A DNA stretch of 64,000 bases, from positions 10,569,001 through 10,633,000 of the forward strand of contig NC_061072.1 of assembly GCF_021917145.1 (NCBI RefSeq), read 5' to 3'. Position numbers and translations under genes: made by a program. The stretch comes from Hypomesus transpacificus (lineage: Eukaryota > Chordata > Actinopteri > Osmeriformes > Osmeridae). Below are positions 9,254 through 22,850 of this stretch, in pieces. Below the pieces are notes generated by a model. The model worked only from the letters and a program-made list of their open reading frames with translations. It made no database searches and had not been told where the DNA came from. Position 1 is the stretch's first letter; each line of letters begins with the position of its first letter.

Positions 9254-12200
9254 AATGAGTGTGTGGGTTAATTTCATTAATCAGAGTCTCAATCCTTTTC
9301 CTGTTGTGGGGGAAAAGAAAAAGGTTTGGTCTTTTGTTACCACAGAGACTTGGGAGTATTTGGATTAGGAGCTATTGGTAGACACGAAAGAGATCGCTGT
9401 TGAGAATGCTGCAGTAATATCTACATTCAGAGTCCACAGGATATAAGTGTGTTGTTTTAAGATACAGCCTAGATCACAGAGAGATGTGTTTTTAGGCTGT
9501 GCGATAGAGAGAGGATAAATATTGAATAGATATTTGCCTCTCCAGTTCCGCGGTCATTTAGTATTATGTTCACCACAGTTACGCCATTCATATATCGTGA
9601 CAGGCGTCCAACTATTGTGGGGTTTTCAATATTTATGGTCAGTATTGTTGTCTCTCTGGCTGAACTCTTTTCAATATTGGTTTTGAATCCTGCTTTTCAT
9701 GGCTCAGAGCAACATTTGGACACGTCCAGAAAAGAGAGGTTAGAGGGGGCTGTGAGAGAGTACGAGAAAAGGGGGATCGGCAGGAGGAGTGAAAAAGAGA
9801 GAGAGAAAACAGGGTGAAGTGAAAAAAATACGACAAAAGCGAGTTTAAAGGAAAATGTGGTAAAAGACACAGGAACAACCACCATGATTTCCCTGACTGA
9901 GGATAGCTATTTGGTTAACAACCATGTTGATTGTTTGGTGACACCTTTTTCCCTGAGCCCCAGTCATTCATTGGCCACTGTGCTAATCATGTGAAGGATG
10001 GTCTCCCCTTGGTTCAATACAGAACCATTAACCACAGTCCCGCAAAGACACGCACAGCAGGGGTCCCCAAGTCTTTGTGAATCTGTTTATCGAAGGGAGC
10101 AACATTTCTACAAGGGCCCCCAAAGCATCATGGGTGGTCAAGATAGGCCCCTGTGGCTAACTGCCCCTGGCACACCTCCCGCCTCACAGACACCCCCCCG
10201 CTGCTCCACAAAAACAAACTGCTCAGAAATGTGTTTTGTGCTCTGATTACATACTCTCATTCCTCTGGCAGCCCCGCGTTGGCCTGGCAACACATGTCAT
10301 ATTGATCAGGAGGGGACATTTGTTTGAGTGTCGTGTTGCATCCCTTTAGAACAGAGTGTTTATGGGCAAGGCCGGTTCGCAGACTGTTGTCTCCACAAGC
10401 CCCCGATGCTCAGCAGTCAACAGCCGCCCTGCATCCTGGCCCACGTCTCACTGACACAGGAAATACAGAAAGCCATCTGAAACCTCAACAGGTCGGGGGG
10501 GGGGCGATACATCGTTCTTACCTGTAATCGTAAATATTACTTTACACCCTGGAGAAGAAGTTGACCCCTCAGATTGTCATTGTATAATTCTCAACTCTGC
10601 TGACATGTAGTTGTAAAATAATAAGAGGAGACTAGCACCACAGCACAGGGAGACTGGAGACCCTTCAAGCTCTGAGACCTTTTTGCGCCCCCTAAAAAAC
10701 CTATGGTATCTCAAAGCCCTGTTTTGATAGCTTGAACGTGATACTTTGTGTTTGCTAAGTCTCTGGCCTCTCTTTAAGAGCAGAGAGACCCAGAAATTAC
10801 AGACAGGGCCTTTAAACCCTAAGGGAGAGGAGTAAAGATGTCACTCTCAGCTAAAAGACCACCTCTTTGCTTGACAGACAGTCCCTCAGTCCTGATTCCC
10901 TCAATGCATCGACAAAGATAATGAAGACAGAGTCCTTCTGTACTTGCATACCGGTTCCATTTCAGCATGGTCTAAGTTGGAGGAGATGGAACAATAACAG
11001 TCTGGTTAATGTCAGCCTAATGTGGTGAGGACCGCCTCACTTCCCTCAATCTCTTCAAAAGACCAGGTTGGGAGTAGGCAGTGATAAAAAAGTAGAAGAG
11101 AATCGATCAGAAAAGGGGTGGGAGGGGGGGGGCAGGAAGAGAAAATAAGAGTTTGAATAGAAGATACAGGATGAGAGTTTAAATAAAGACCTTCAATAGA
11201 TTGTCTAAAAGGAGGCAACTTGGTCTCATCTTCATTTCTCCTGTTCAGCCAAGCGCAAAGTCTTTCTATTTGGAGTTAGCTTTGTGCTATTGGTGAGGGA
11301 AGTTAACAGGTGCGAGTTGGGATGTTTAAAGGAGGTGTTTAATGGTCCAAGACAGGCCGGCAAAGATAGGAAGAGACCTGGGGTTGCAGGTTTACAGGGC
11401 AGCTGTGTAACTGCACCCTTGCTGTGGGCACATGAGGATGTGTAAAAGGATGTCACTGTGAAAGCTTACAGGCTGGCTTCCTTTTACTGTGGTCAGACAT
11501 GGTGGAGGGTCCATCTCACCCTCACACAGACACGCATACACACACACACACACACGAGTAGTCACATGTGCATTGACACAGTCCCACACACGCGTGCAGT
11601 CACACTCACTTCCGAAGAGACTGCAGGGTGGGAGTGAACTGTTGAGCAGTGCTCCAGAAGCTGTCAGAATGACTCAGGAGTAAAATAACTTTTTTTCCGT
11701 TGCTTCCAGGACAATAAAGTTCCACAACTGCAGCGTGCATGAATTAGCTGAAATTAGCATGGTTGGTTGGTGGAGTTACTTGTAAAAATGTCACCTTCAC
11801 TTTGCAATTGTTTAGCTGTAGGCTGTAAAATGCATGAGAAAGTATGTGTGTGTGAGTGGGTGAGAGTGTGTGTGTGTGTTCATGTGTGTGCACATTAACT
11901 GCTTTTCTATTTCACAATACATTAGATGGGTAGTACGCAGACAATTTCAAATCGTTTTCGAAACCATCAATTCATAATGTCTGTGTTTACGAGGTTATGT
12001 CGTAAACATTTAGTCTGGAATGAACATTCTTGCATAGGGTACATCATGTCTGTTCCTATGTTTCTTTGTACACAGGAGTCTCTCCCTCCCTCTCAGTGGT
12101 TTAGAGTGGGTGCAGACCTGACAGAGCAATTCTGAAACATGTGGTATGGCATGGGCTGGTATGGCACGCGCACAAACACACACATCCAAGCACAAACACG

Positions 12201-13450
12201 CCCCCACCACGGAGAACAACACAAGGTAGCAGGTGAGCCAGCTCAGCATGGTTGTGGTTTGCCCCTGCATGCAACACTCAGGGCTTGTTATGGAGACCAG
12301 GGGTAAAGAGAACCTCTCAGCTCTCTCTCAACCTCTCCCAGAGAATCAGAACAGAACACATCTATTTTTGCTTCATCTTTTGTGTTTATGTGTTTTGCCC
12401 CCAGGCCCTATACGTCTCTGCCCTTGTTTGTTTTCTTTCTGCAGCCAATTAGAGTTAATATGATAGACATGACTAAAGCACATGAAAGCCGGCGGCGGCC
12501 ACTGACTAAAGGCAGCAACTGAACTCTTCAAACAGGTAGTGGGGACGTGCAGCCCTTGAGCAAGACTCAGGGCAGGAAATTTGTCGACAGTGTCTGATGC
12601 AGCGTACCGACTGCCTTTGAAATCAAGAAGAGGCGAGAGACAATTTGGAAAGGGCTTCTGCAAATTCTGTCTTTCTGCGGGTTTAATGCAGCGACTCCAT
12701 TGCAGGTTCACACACACACACACAGTACACACACACACATCTCTGGCAGCATGGTGGTCCAGGGTTGGAAAGACAGCACAGAGAGCCACACGAAGACAAG
12801 CCCCCGAGGGAGATTTAGAACTAATCCAAGTTCTCGCTTTTCAGCACACCACCTCAAAGAGCAGTCAAAGCCCACTGAGAGCCACACTCCACAGGACCGA
12901 CCGCCATGGAAGGATGGTGGGATGCAGGGAGCGAGGAGGGAGAAAGATGAGGGTCAAATCCACACACATTATTGATGTTCAAGTCTTCAAAGCATCGTTG
13001 AACCTGCAAAGCTCTTCAGGCTGATCCCCGAAGCATAGAGTAGCTGTGGCTACCCAGAAAAGGGAATGTTGCTCACAAGAACACTCTTTCTGCTTTGCTC
13101 CATCTCTCTCTGTGTGTGAGTATGCGTTTGTGTGTGTGTGTGTGAGAGAGATATCTTAACTATGCATGAAGATTGGAATTTTTAGGAATTACTGTATTCC
13201 AAGGCTTTTACACAACTATGTCTCAGAGCTCTGCTTATCTGCTGGATCAGGGATAGTACTTACATTTGTGTTTGAAAAAGGAACATCCTTCATTCAGGTC
13301 ATAGAGGGCAATGGTAAACTGTGTTTTTATATGATAGGAATGTGTCTGCAAATAGAATAAATTAAACAAACAAACCCAGTGGGGGAGAGGAAGGCCTTGC
13401 TTTCACGTTGTCCTCTCTTAAGTTCTGTCTCTTAACTCTCCTCCTTGGAC

Positions 13451-13771
13451 CCTTCACTCCTCCCTCACCCCTGCCTCACCCTTCACTCCTCCTCACCCCT
13501 GCCTCACCCTTCACTCCTCCCTCACCCCTGCCTCACCCTTCACTCCTCCCTCACCCCTGCCTCACCCTTCACTCCTCCCTCACCCCTGCCTCACCCTTCA
13601 CTCCTCCCTCACCCCTGCCTCACCCTTCACTCCTCCCTCACCCCTGCCTCACCCTTCACTCCTCCCTCACCCCTGCCTCACCCTTCACTCCTCCCTCACC
13701 CCTGCCTCACCCTTCACTCCTCCCTCACCCCTGCCGCACCCTTCACTCCTCCCTCACCCCTGCCTCACCCT
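13451..13771. repeat. 29-bp minisatellite, about 11 copies
   Basis: The unit TCACTCCTCCCTCACCCCT followed by GCCTCACCCT is repeated head to tail with very little variation. One copy lacks a C and one carries GCCGCACC near 13731. One strand is purely pyrimidine-rich. Because 29 is not a multiple of three, the repeat reads open in several frames without being a gene. Confidence 0.95.
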
Positions 13772-15690
13772 TTCTGGTGGACTAAAGCAGTCAGATGCCT
13801 CTCATTAACTCCAGTTGGTGCGTGTGTGTGTGCGCACGTGTGTGTGTGTGTGTGTATGTGTGTGAGTTTTTTGACCGGTTCCTCCCCTGGCTAATAAAAC
13901 ATTCATAGGAGGGCGAGAATTCCGATGTATGGTTTCACTGTGTCTGAGAGAACCAGGATCCTGTGGAGAACCCGTAGGGAGAACCATTCTGTCTGCTAAC
14001 AAAGAACCTCTGTTCCACACCATGCAGACACACACTCGCTACTGCTGCTAAGATAATCAACATGTTTAGTCTCCCTATTACTATAAATGACCTCAGTACA
14101 TGGTTGTATACACTGTGTAGCGCATATCAGTTTGTGTTTTTTCAATGAAGAAAGTAATAGTAGTAGTAGGTGTAGTAGTAATTGTAGTTGTGCTGTGTGC
14201 GTATGTAAACAGCTTCAACATTTTCATTTTGTTTACTCCATTTCCTTCACCATGGGGCCTCTCCCCATCTAGTCTGAGGTTGAACTTTCTTAGAGTCAGT
14301 TCCTATGGGAATCAATCTTCCACTGCGGGCCGCCAGAAATCATTTAGCTACTGTAATTATTGACTTTCACAGTGCCCGAAACTGGCCTGTGTACCTGGCG
14401 TCCTGTCAAATACAGCTATTTGTTGGGCTAAAAGTCACTCGTAAAGAAAGTCCTGGAAAAAAAAGGATCTCATTATTTCATGTAATTAAGTGCAGGTTTG
14501 GTGTATTCAGAAGTGATCTTTTTGAATCCTATAAAATCCAGCTCATTTAATTTTTCAGATCTCAATCACAATGAGCTGCAGGTCAGACACTGAAGTCACA
14601 CACAGGAGCCACGCACACACACACATACACACAAGTGCATACACACACCAACACAAATACAGATATGCAGCACTATACACCAACAGTAACTTTTATAAAA
14701 CCCTTTGATAATAGATTCCTGCAGTCAGGCTATTACTGGGTTTTGTCATGCATCTTTGAACATACTCAGGAAGAATTTTCAGGGAGAGTAATCCAAATAT
14801 CTATGCTAATTGGACAAGACAGGTATTATTTTTAAATAAAACATCCCCTTTAATGGAATAATTATACTCTATATATATGGTTCCCAAGAAAACACTTCAA
14901 CTCCAAATTTCCTGATTTGAGCTGAGGGCCTTAAAGGTGAGGTCATGCTTCTAGAATTCTAGGGAGTGGTCAGTCTTGAAGCAGATCTAGAACTGCATGA
15001 CACTCTGCTGTAAAACCTAAATCCTGTGTTGTGCCAGGGAAGTCTCACCCTTTCCCTCCAGCCAAGACCGTCTGGCCACAGCAGCCTGCTTGGGAGGGTA
15101 AATGAGTCTGTGCATAGGGTAATGTCTAGTCCGCTTCGCTGCTTTCACACCTTGAGAAATAGGGCCTCCCTCTCCTGCTTCTTCTACACATGCTCTCATG
15201 CAAGCCATACACACCTGCAAACACGCACACATACATGTACACACACACACACACAAACACACATCCTCACAAATCCACACAGGTCAGGCAGGGAACACGT
15301 CATAACCAGACTTGGCATGTTTTGAACCAAATTATGACAAATTTCATCTCTCAGATTGCCCCTCCTGTCAAGTCCAGGCCTGGTTCTGCTGTCAGCTCAG
15401 ATCCTCTAATGGTGTTAAATTGTCCTGAGGTGACGTTCAGGACCACTTAAACAGTCACACACAGTCATCGACACAGTGTCAGATAACCTTGCATGGTGTA
15501 TTTGCTACCTACTCACTAAAACAGGTCCTGCTCACCTGGTTCTAATACTGCCTATCCTTTAAATGGGCCTGTTGCCACAGAGATAAACACTGAGCAAAGC
15601 GGCTTGTTGCAGAGAGCTCAGAGAATATGCCAACTAAGATTGCGCTGGTATGTTGAAGTAAATTGGATTCTCTGCTCTGCTCTGCTCTGC

Positions 15691-15694
15691 TCTC

Positions 15695-15768
<74 letters not shown>
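15691..15768. repeat. (CT)n microsatellite
   Basis: About 78 bp of CT dinucleotides with one G interruption, preceded by a short TCTGC repeat. Confidence 0.95.
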
Positions 15769-15772
<4 letters not shown>

Positions 15773-16567
15773 ATTCATCCATGTGTATATTTACATCAGG
15801 TATACTGTAGCAGGGAGCTTAAGTTAAACATTTAACCAGTTCTTATTGTTCATGCTGTCTGACACATTATACTCTACATACACATGCAACCACTTCAGTT
15901 CAAAAAGCTGTCTGCTGTCTTGATCTCAGGTCTACAGGGGTCATGATGTCAGAAGATGACACAAATCGGCTACCCAAGAACTTTGTCTGACAAAATGAAA
16001 GAAATACTCTCTCACTCCTTCTTCTAGCTCTGGCTTCCTTACATTGGACTCTGCCAGGTCGCAAATTAACATTGATTTAGGAACAACAGAAGCTCTTTTG
16101 TCTCGACCATGTGTTTTTTTTCTCTCCGACGTTGAACGCTTGGCTGTCCGGCTTGTTATTTTTCCACGCATAAAACTTTCACGATGAAGTAAAGCAGCGT
16201 ATGGTTCGCTGTGGGGACGAGGTCCGGTCGATGTGCTTCTCAGCTTTGGCTCCTATCGTCAATGAACTTGACTGACTGCCTGAGTGCACAGGCAGGCTCA
16301 CTACAGCTACCTAATCTCCCTGATATAAAACTACACTGCTTAAACTATCAGTTAGTATTCGGTTGAGGAAGGTCCCCCACTGTTCCCTGAAAGGACTTAA
16401 AACGTCAAAAACAGCAGAATATGAATATCGGGTATCAATGTTAAATAGACCTTTGACTGAAAAACAACATCCACGTGGAAACACTCCAGACACACTTCAT
16501 CAGCCGTGGTCCGGTATGAATTACAAACACTGACACAGGGAACCTAATCCTGTAAGGTCTGTGAATG

Positions 16568-16623
16568 GTGTGCATGTGTGTGTGCATGTGTGCATGTGTG
16601 CATGTGTGTGTGTGTGTGTGTGT
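16568..16623. repeat. (TG)n tract with CATG interruptions
   Basis: TGTGTGCATG units pass into pure TG. Confidence 0.85.
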
Positions 16624-18634
16624 ATTGCCTCCTGGTAGTGATAATCAAATATATCAGCTCCAACTGTTGAGTCTCCACTGGTCCTGCTGTGAAGGGCTGC
16701 ATGTGTTTTACTGACCCACATGAATCTGGATGTGAATACCCACAGGCTGCCTCATAACTCCAGCACCAGCCCCAGCCCCAACCCTCAGTCTAAGCTAAGT
16801 TAAACTCAGTCTAAGCTAGTCTGTCTTTCTGTTTATGTGTTTTCCATGACCACAGGGTTGAACAGGCTGGACAGGTGCCATGCAGGCAGGCAGGTACAGT
16901 AGCTAAGAGCATGCTGGATGCTTGGAGACCTTGAGGGTGACCACTAGAAACCAGCGGAGCAGCTCATCTCAGAACCCTTCAGCTCATCATGCTGATCTCT
17001 GGGAACACTACACCAGAGGGACTTAAAGGTGGTTTGAATGCTCTCTATTTCTCAGACAAACTCATCTCACAGCCCAACCAGCTGTTGTCTGTGTATGGTA
17101 ACAATCAAACCTGTAGCCTACAATCATGCTCCGGGTTCTTATTGGGAGATCCATAAGAATCCATGGCCAAATCCTCCACCTATTTTGTCATTGGCTGAAT
17201 GCGAGGCCATAGAGGATGACTCCCCCACGGTGCATGATGTCACAGGGGTGGTATACAGTGGGACACAGTTGGGGACGCGGCCCATTGTCTCCTAGGGGAC
17301 CTATTCCCTCAATATTGTTTCTACACGACCTTTTCTTATGCATTAAATCCCAGCCATGGCATCCCATGCTGGGTGAATGGGCCCAAGGGATTATAGACCG
17401 CCCCATACAATCTATGGACAACTCTCCTAACACCAGCAACTAACAACACACAATGCTGGCCAGGCACTTTTGTGCTTTTGTGAGGTGCTATTCAAAATCA
17501 GGTCCATCGAGGGGGTCGAAATCTGACAGTTGGTCTGGAGACACATTCTTCAGTTATGAGGCCATTTGAATGGAAGGCGTAAACACTTGTTGATGGTTAA
17601 ATGTTACCCAACCTTTCCCCTAAATCTTATATAGTCATGAGAAAGTGGCTGCCTGTTAAAGTGGAAGTCTAAAGTTACATTTTTTGTATACTTCTTTTGT
17701 GACTAGATAGACATTGAAATTAATCAAAGTTACATGTTGAAATTAGTCTCTTACCCTTGGGGCTGTTTGGAGAGGCAGTATCAGATGTCTTGAGTGAAGC
17801 TGGGTCTGCGTTTGACTGACTTCACCCCCTCATAACACACAGGCAACATGAAAGACAGAAGGTGAATTGCGAGGTGGGACTTTCTGTGCTGGGATAAGAG
17901 CAGCAGGACACCTTCACACTTGTCTGGGAGCATTTTCCAGATATTAGATGCTTGGGGTTCACGTCAGGGTCAAACGATAGTTCTCAGCAATTTGAGAGGG
18001 TGTGTAACAGAAATGCTCTGCAGAGGTTGTAATTACAGATACAAGTCTCACAGACCAAACATAACATTAGCACCAGTCAATGTTGGCTCACTGTGAAGTA
18101 TGTGTACTGTTTGTGTGTGCACTTTGTCACTACCAATGTGAAGTTCAACTTCCACCTGATCTTAGACAATCAAGCATTCAGTCACCGAATCACTATCCTA
18201 AATCCTAAACCACTATCTACACAACTATGTGAGATTTAAGGGTCAGGTGACATTGAAACAATTAAAATATTGCTTTCAATCACTGTCTGTTGTTTCTACC
18301 ACAACACTGTGGTGACACGGAACAGAAGCTGAATGAACAGTCCCAACCAGTGGGTGTAACGCCTGAGACAGAGACTCCCTCATCCCTCCATCCTGAGGGG
18401 AACTAATGGTGAGTGACAGGGAGGCAGAGATGAAAGCTGGCCTGGTGCAGAATAGAGGGGGTGGGATAAGGGGGTGGCTTGTCGAGTGGGGTGCAGGAGC
18501 TCATATCAACCATGACTGCCAGAGGGAAACCACCTTAGTTAGGATTGGATGGACTGGATGCAGTTGGAGCTGAACTCTCAACTTCTCTTCTTATTAACTT
18601 TGCTTTTTTTGTTTTCTCTGTTGCATATTGTCTG

Positions 18635-18836
<202 letters not shown>

Positions 18837-18837
<1 letters not shown>

Positions 18838-21800
18838 CCTCCACCAAAGATTCCCTCAGTGCTTAGTTGTCTGATAAATACAACAACAGATCTTAAACAA
18901 CACATCACAGTGATGGGCCGTGTTCATGTAGACAGTCTTTGACAGGGATCAGGATCCTTTTTACGTAAACCCCAGAATTCCTTGATTCCTTGATCAAGCA
19001 TTCCTGTATGGATGCATGAAAGAGACCATTTATAGACATGAAAAAGGGCCAATTTTGGCAGACTTTAGGTGTGAGGGCCAAGGAAAACAGTTTTGCTGGG
19101 CCAGAAAACTCTTGTCTGCAACACGTGAGGCTAATTCCATTCTTTCTCTCATGAAAAGAGATGAGAAAAACTGCCAAAACTTGCTGGTAGCTAACATACC
19201 GTGTCCACATGCATGTGGGACTGACTGAGGCATAGACATAATGTATCACTGGGGATGAATGTAGGGCTTAAGGGCAAATCTCATCACTGTTGCACTGGGG
19301 CCAAAGGCAAGTAAGGAGTGAATTACACACTGTTGGGGAAAAAAGAGAGAGTGTGAAAGAAATAGAAAGAGAGAGAGAATGTCAGAGAGAGAGAGTTTGG
19401 TTGATGCCATCACTCCATTTGGTGCATTAATGTGGAGTGTAATGGTCTTGCTGACTGAGGGATGATGAGAAAGCTGCACTTCCTGTTTCGGGAGCTCTTA
19501 ATGTGATTGATAACAGTGAGGATGGAAGACAACGCTCTATGGCCAATCAGGCTTTCCCCATGTCATCGCAGGCATAAACAAAGATAGGCCAGACTGACTG
19601 TTATTGTGACCCCCCCCCTCCTCTTCAACCCCAGCCAGAAGTAGATACAGATGGATTTTAGAAACCAGCTGCTGCCTGGAGCCGGCCTCACCCCCCGTCG
19701 TCCAAACAGAAGCCTAACATGTGTATAATGGCTGTAACAAAATACCACCATCCATTCATCATAACTGACGACCACATCAAACTTGCTTAGTCTTTGGATG
19801 CACATCTGAGAAGATGAATTAGCAACACAATTAACCCCAACTGCCTTTTGCGTGACGAAAACAACGCAAAGCTTTAGAAGAGTGATACTCATGACTTAAC
19901 GACAGTTTGAAAATAATACGAGAGGAGGACATTCCTCCCAGTAAATTGATTGTATGGATGTAAAAGTGTGTCAAAATTAAATTGAGAAGCTTACATGTGT
20001 GCAGTACTTCTGTCATGGTATATTCTGGCAAATGTACTGTTGGGTTACTGTAACTGTTCTGAAGACAAGGCCAAACCACTGGTTTCTCTCTCTCCCAAAG
20101 CACTCTGGGATTTCCCCGACACCTTAAAAAAATACATTACCATTAAAACAAAAGATACCTCTGGTCATCTCTCCCCACGGAGATGTTGGACAACACCGCT
20201 CAGGCCTAATTGAGTGCTTCTGAAGAGAGAAATCCAGTAATGGCACTCCAAACTGTTCCTCTAATTGGGACACTTGAGGTGGTAAAAGCGTCTGAGGCTG
20301 AGGAGAGATTCATCATGTTGATCGTTGGCCCTGGACCTGCCCTATGCGTGGGGTTATGGTTTTGGTTCTTGCAGATGCTAGTGGGTCTCCTGAGAGTGAA
20401 TTTAACCGCTAGACTCATTCTGCTGGGACCCGCTCGTTACCTCTGGAAGCGAAGCCCATATCTGAACTCTGGTGATAAATGACTCAGATCTGCTCTGCTC
20501 TGGCAGTCTGTGGCACAGGGTCAAGCTGTCAGCGCATTTTTTAGACTGAGAAGAGAAACCTGGCAAGATGACACTGTGTCTGTGGAACACAAACACATTC
20601 ACACACGCACAGACACACACACACATACAAAAATTTAGATGATTCTGTCAGCAAGCTGCCCAGGTGAGGGATGGGTAAACGAAGCCAGCCTCACTTCAAC
20701 CTCCGTTTTCTTTTTTGACTTATAAACCCTAACAATTTTCAAAGATTTGCACTCGTAAATTTGTCACATACAGCTTAACTTTTCCAGGAGGCGTTCCATC
20801 TTCTGTTGGCATTGGACACCATGCTGAATGTTAATTCCTGAGACATCCGGATATCTCTAGGAAAAGGAAGGAGAGAGCAAGAAGGAGAGAAAGAAGGAGA
20901 GAGAAAGGCTTGAGAGGAAAAACGAGAGAGAGTGTGAAAGCGAGAGTTGGGGGGTTCTTTCTGTGTTTCTCTACAGCAGTCAGATGTCAGAGGGACATTG
21001 ATGTGAGCTGAACTAACTCTCTGTGTGTGTCCATGAGGGTGGTATGGCAGAGGACCCAGACTGTGGGGGAGGACTGTGAGATCACACACCAGCAGTCTGG
21101 CAACGTTCAGATGGAGTGAGGGTTTCATGGTCCTACTCCTCCTCCAACAACGACGATAGACAGACAGACATCCATGAATAAATCTGTCAGACTGTTTTTT
21201 TTTGTGTGTGTTTTTTTTTTGTTGCTGCAGCCAGCTGTAAGAAAACAAGTGGAAGTGGGGATGAGGAAGGAGGTAGGAGGATGGGGAAGAAGTGAGGGAG
21301 GAGGATGGGGAGAAAGCCAAAAGCAACATGGCAGACTCGGCTTGCTGTCTTTCAGCCCTCTCCTGATGATGAGGACCCCAGGCAAATATTCCTTGAATGA
21401 GAGCATATTTCAGCCCCAACCTCATCTTTCTAACAGAGGTGCTTCGTGCATGATGTCATAGAGGATAAGATATAGTAAATGGGTCTCACTGTGCGTGAAT
21501 GAGGACAATGTCTGGTTCTGTTGCACCGATTACAAACGCAGGGTTTCTGTGAATACAATGAGCTGAATGATTAATATGGCCTGAGGTAGCTTATTGGATG
21601 GACCGACAACAGTGACTGCTTCATGTGGAGAGTCACTGAAAGTGAGGTTGAATGAGATGCCTTGACTTGGAGCTGTGTACTGATTTCTGGTCATATTGGT
21701 GTTGATTGATACACAGAATCATTATTAATTATGAAGCACAAATAATTAAGCTGCAAGAATGATATTGTGAATAACCAAAAATAAGCTGAATAACAACTAA

Positions 21801-22850
21801 GAGCCTTTTTTTTTAGCTAATAACACTCATCTAACACAGGAGTCTTTCTGTCAGGAAGAACAGCTCCTTGATCATATGATGATAGCTGATACCATCTTGT
21901 CCTGCTTTGTAGAGAGAGATAACATTATGGCAGACCAACGTCTGAGTAGGTAGGTAGCCAATGGTCAAAGCCAGTCTTATCTCTGATGTAGGACACGATA
22001 CAAAAGTGTAATGGTGTGAAAGAGCTCCAGTGATGGTTGTTGAGGCCAAGAGAAGGCATTTTAATAAGCGTCTGACCTCCAGCAAGCCCTGGTAACTTGT
22101 CTGTCGCCACCTCCATGACAGGGCAACCATTGTTCTACTGACTAGGGCCCAACTTGTTGGGAGGCTGGTAAGGGACCATAAAGGTGTAGCTCAATCCTGA
22201 ATCAGGAACATGGAGAGTGAAATACAATGGATCATTGAAAGCACTTTAATTGTGCCATGCCCATAGAAAACCAAATCTGCAGATTATTATTATTTATTTA
22301 TTTTTACAAATTGTACCAAATACAATCTGTTCTAAAATAATGATTTAAACTCATTGAATTTTGCTTATAAAATTACAGTCACCCATATAGAGATTCTAAA
22401 GTCGAAATTCAAAATATAAAAATGACCATGTCAATTTACAATATTGACGTGAAGTTGTTTAGACATTCAAAGTTACTCACGGTTAGTCATGCCCATTGGC
22501 GCACAGCAGAATTGTATAATTCTAGTTGGAGAACTTTGCAGTTCTCTCGTTGGCTGATTGCTCCTGGCGTCACCATCTGTCATGGCTATAGTAGACAACC
22601 TCCAGCAGTAAGCAGAGTCAAGTGTAGACTGTAAACTCTGAATGTCTCTGTCTATAATTTGAGGATTAAAACGCGCCCTGTCTTTCCTTGATAAAACGGG
22701 TCAACACGTGCAAACGATCCATTGCATTCTGCACTGGAAATTTCGTGAAAGCACATGACTTTGTATCCGCTTTAGGTTGTATATGCAACATTGCAAAATT
22801 TAATTAAATAAAAAAACGTTGGATGGACTAAGACATATTTGCATTTAAAA
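18837..22850. other. Upstream region of gdf10
   Basis: No coding exon recognised. GA-rich patches lie at 19345-19395 and 20865-20945. The 350 bp before the gdf10 start codon are largely non-repetitive and should include its 5'UTR and promoter, but I cannot place a TATA box or start site with confidence. The 216-codon minus-strand ORF at 20775-21425 is low in complexity and unsupported. Confidence 0.45.

Noticed and set aside
12581..13024. 147-codon ORF with His-Thr repeats
   Set aside because: It crosses a CA repeat, and an overlapping frame is also open; no similarity to a known family was seen.
13408..13894. Two open frames of 125 and 149 codons with repeated TPPSPLPHPSLLPHPC
   Set aside because: They read through the 29-bp minisatellite; because 29 is not divisible by three, the same array is open in more than one frame, with no start or splice context.
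17188..17443. Two overlapping ORFs on opposite strands with high-complexity sequence
   Set aside because: Neither has a recognisable domain or a neighbouring exon; chance open frames in a non-repetitive stretch.
20775..21425. 216-codon minus-strand ORF
   Set aside because: Composition is low in complexity (Ser/Pro/Leu/Lys runs), no domain is recognisable, and purine-rich tracts explain the lack of stops.
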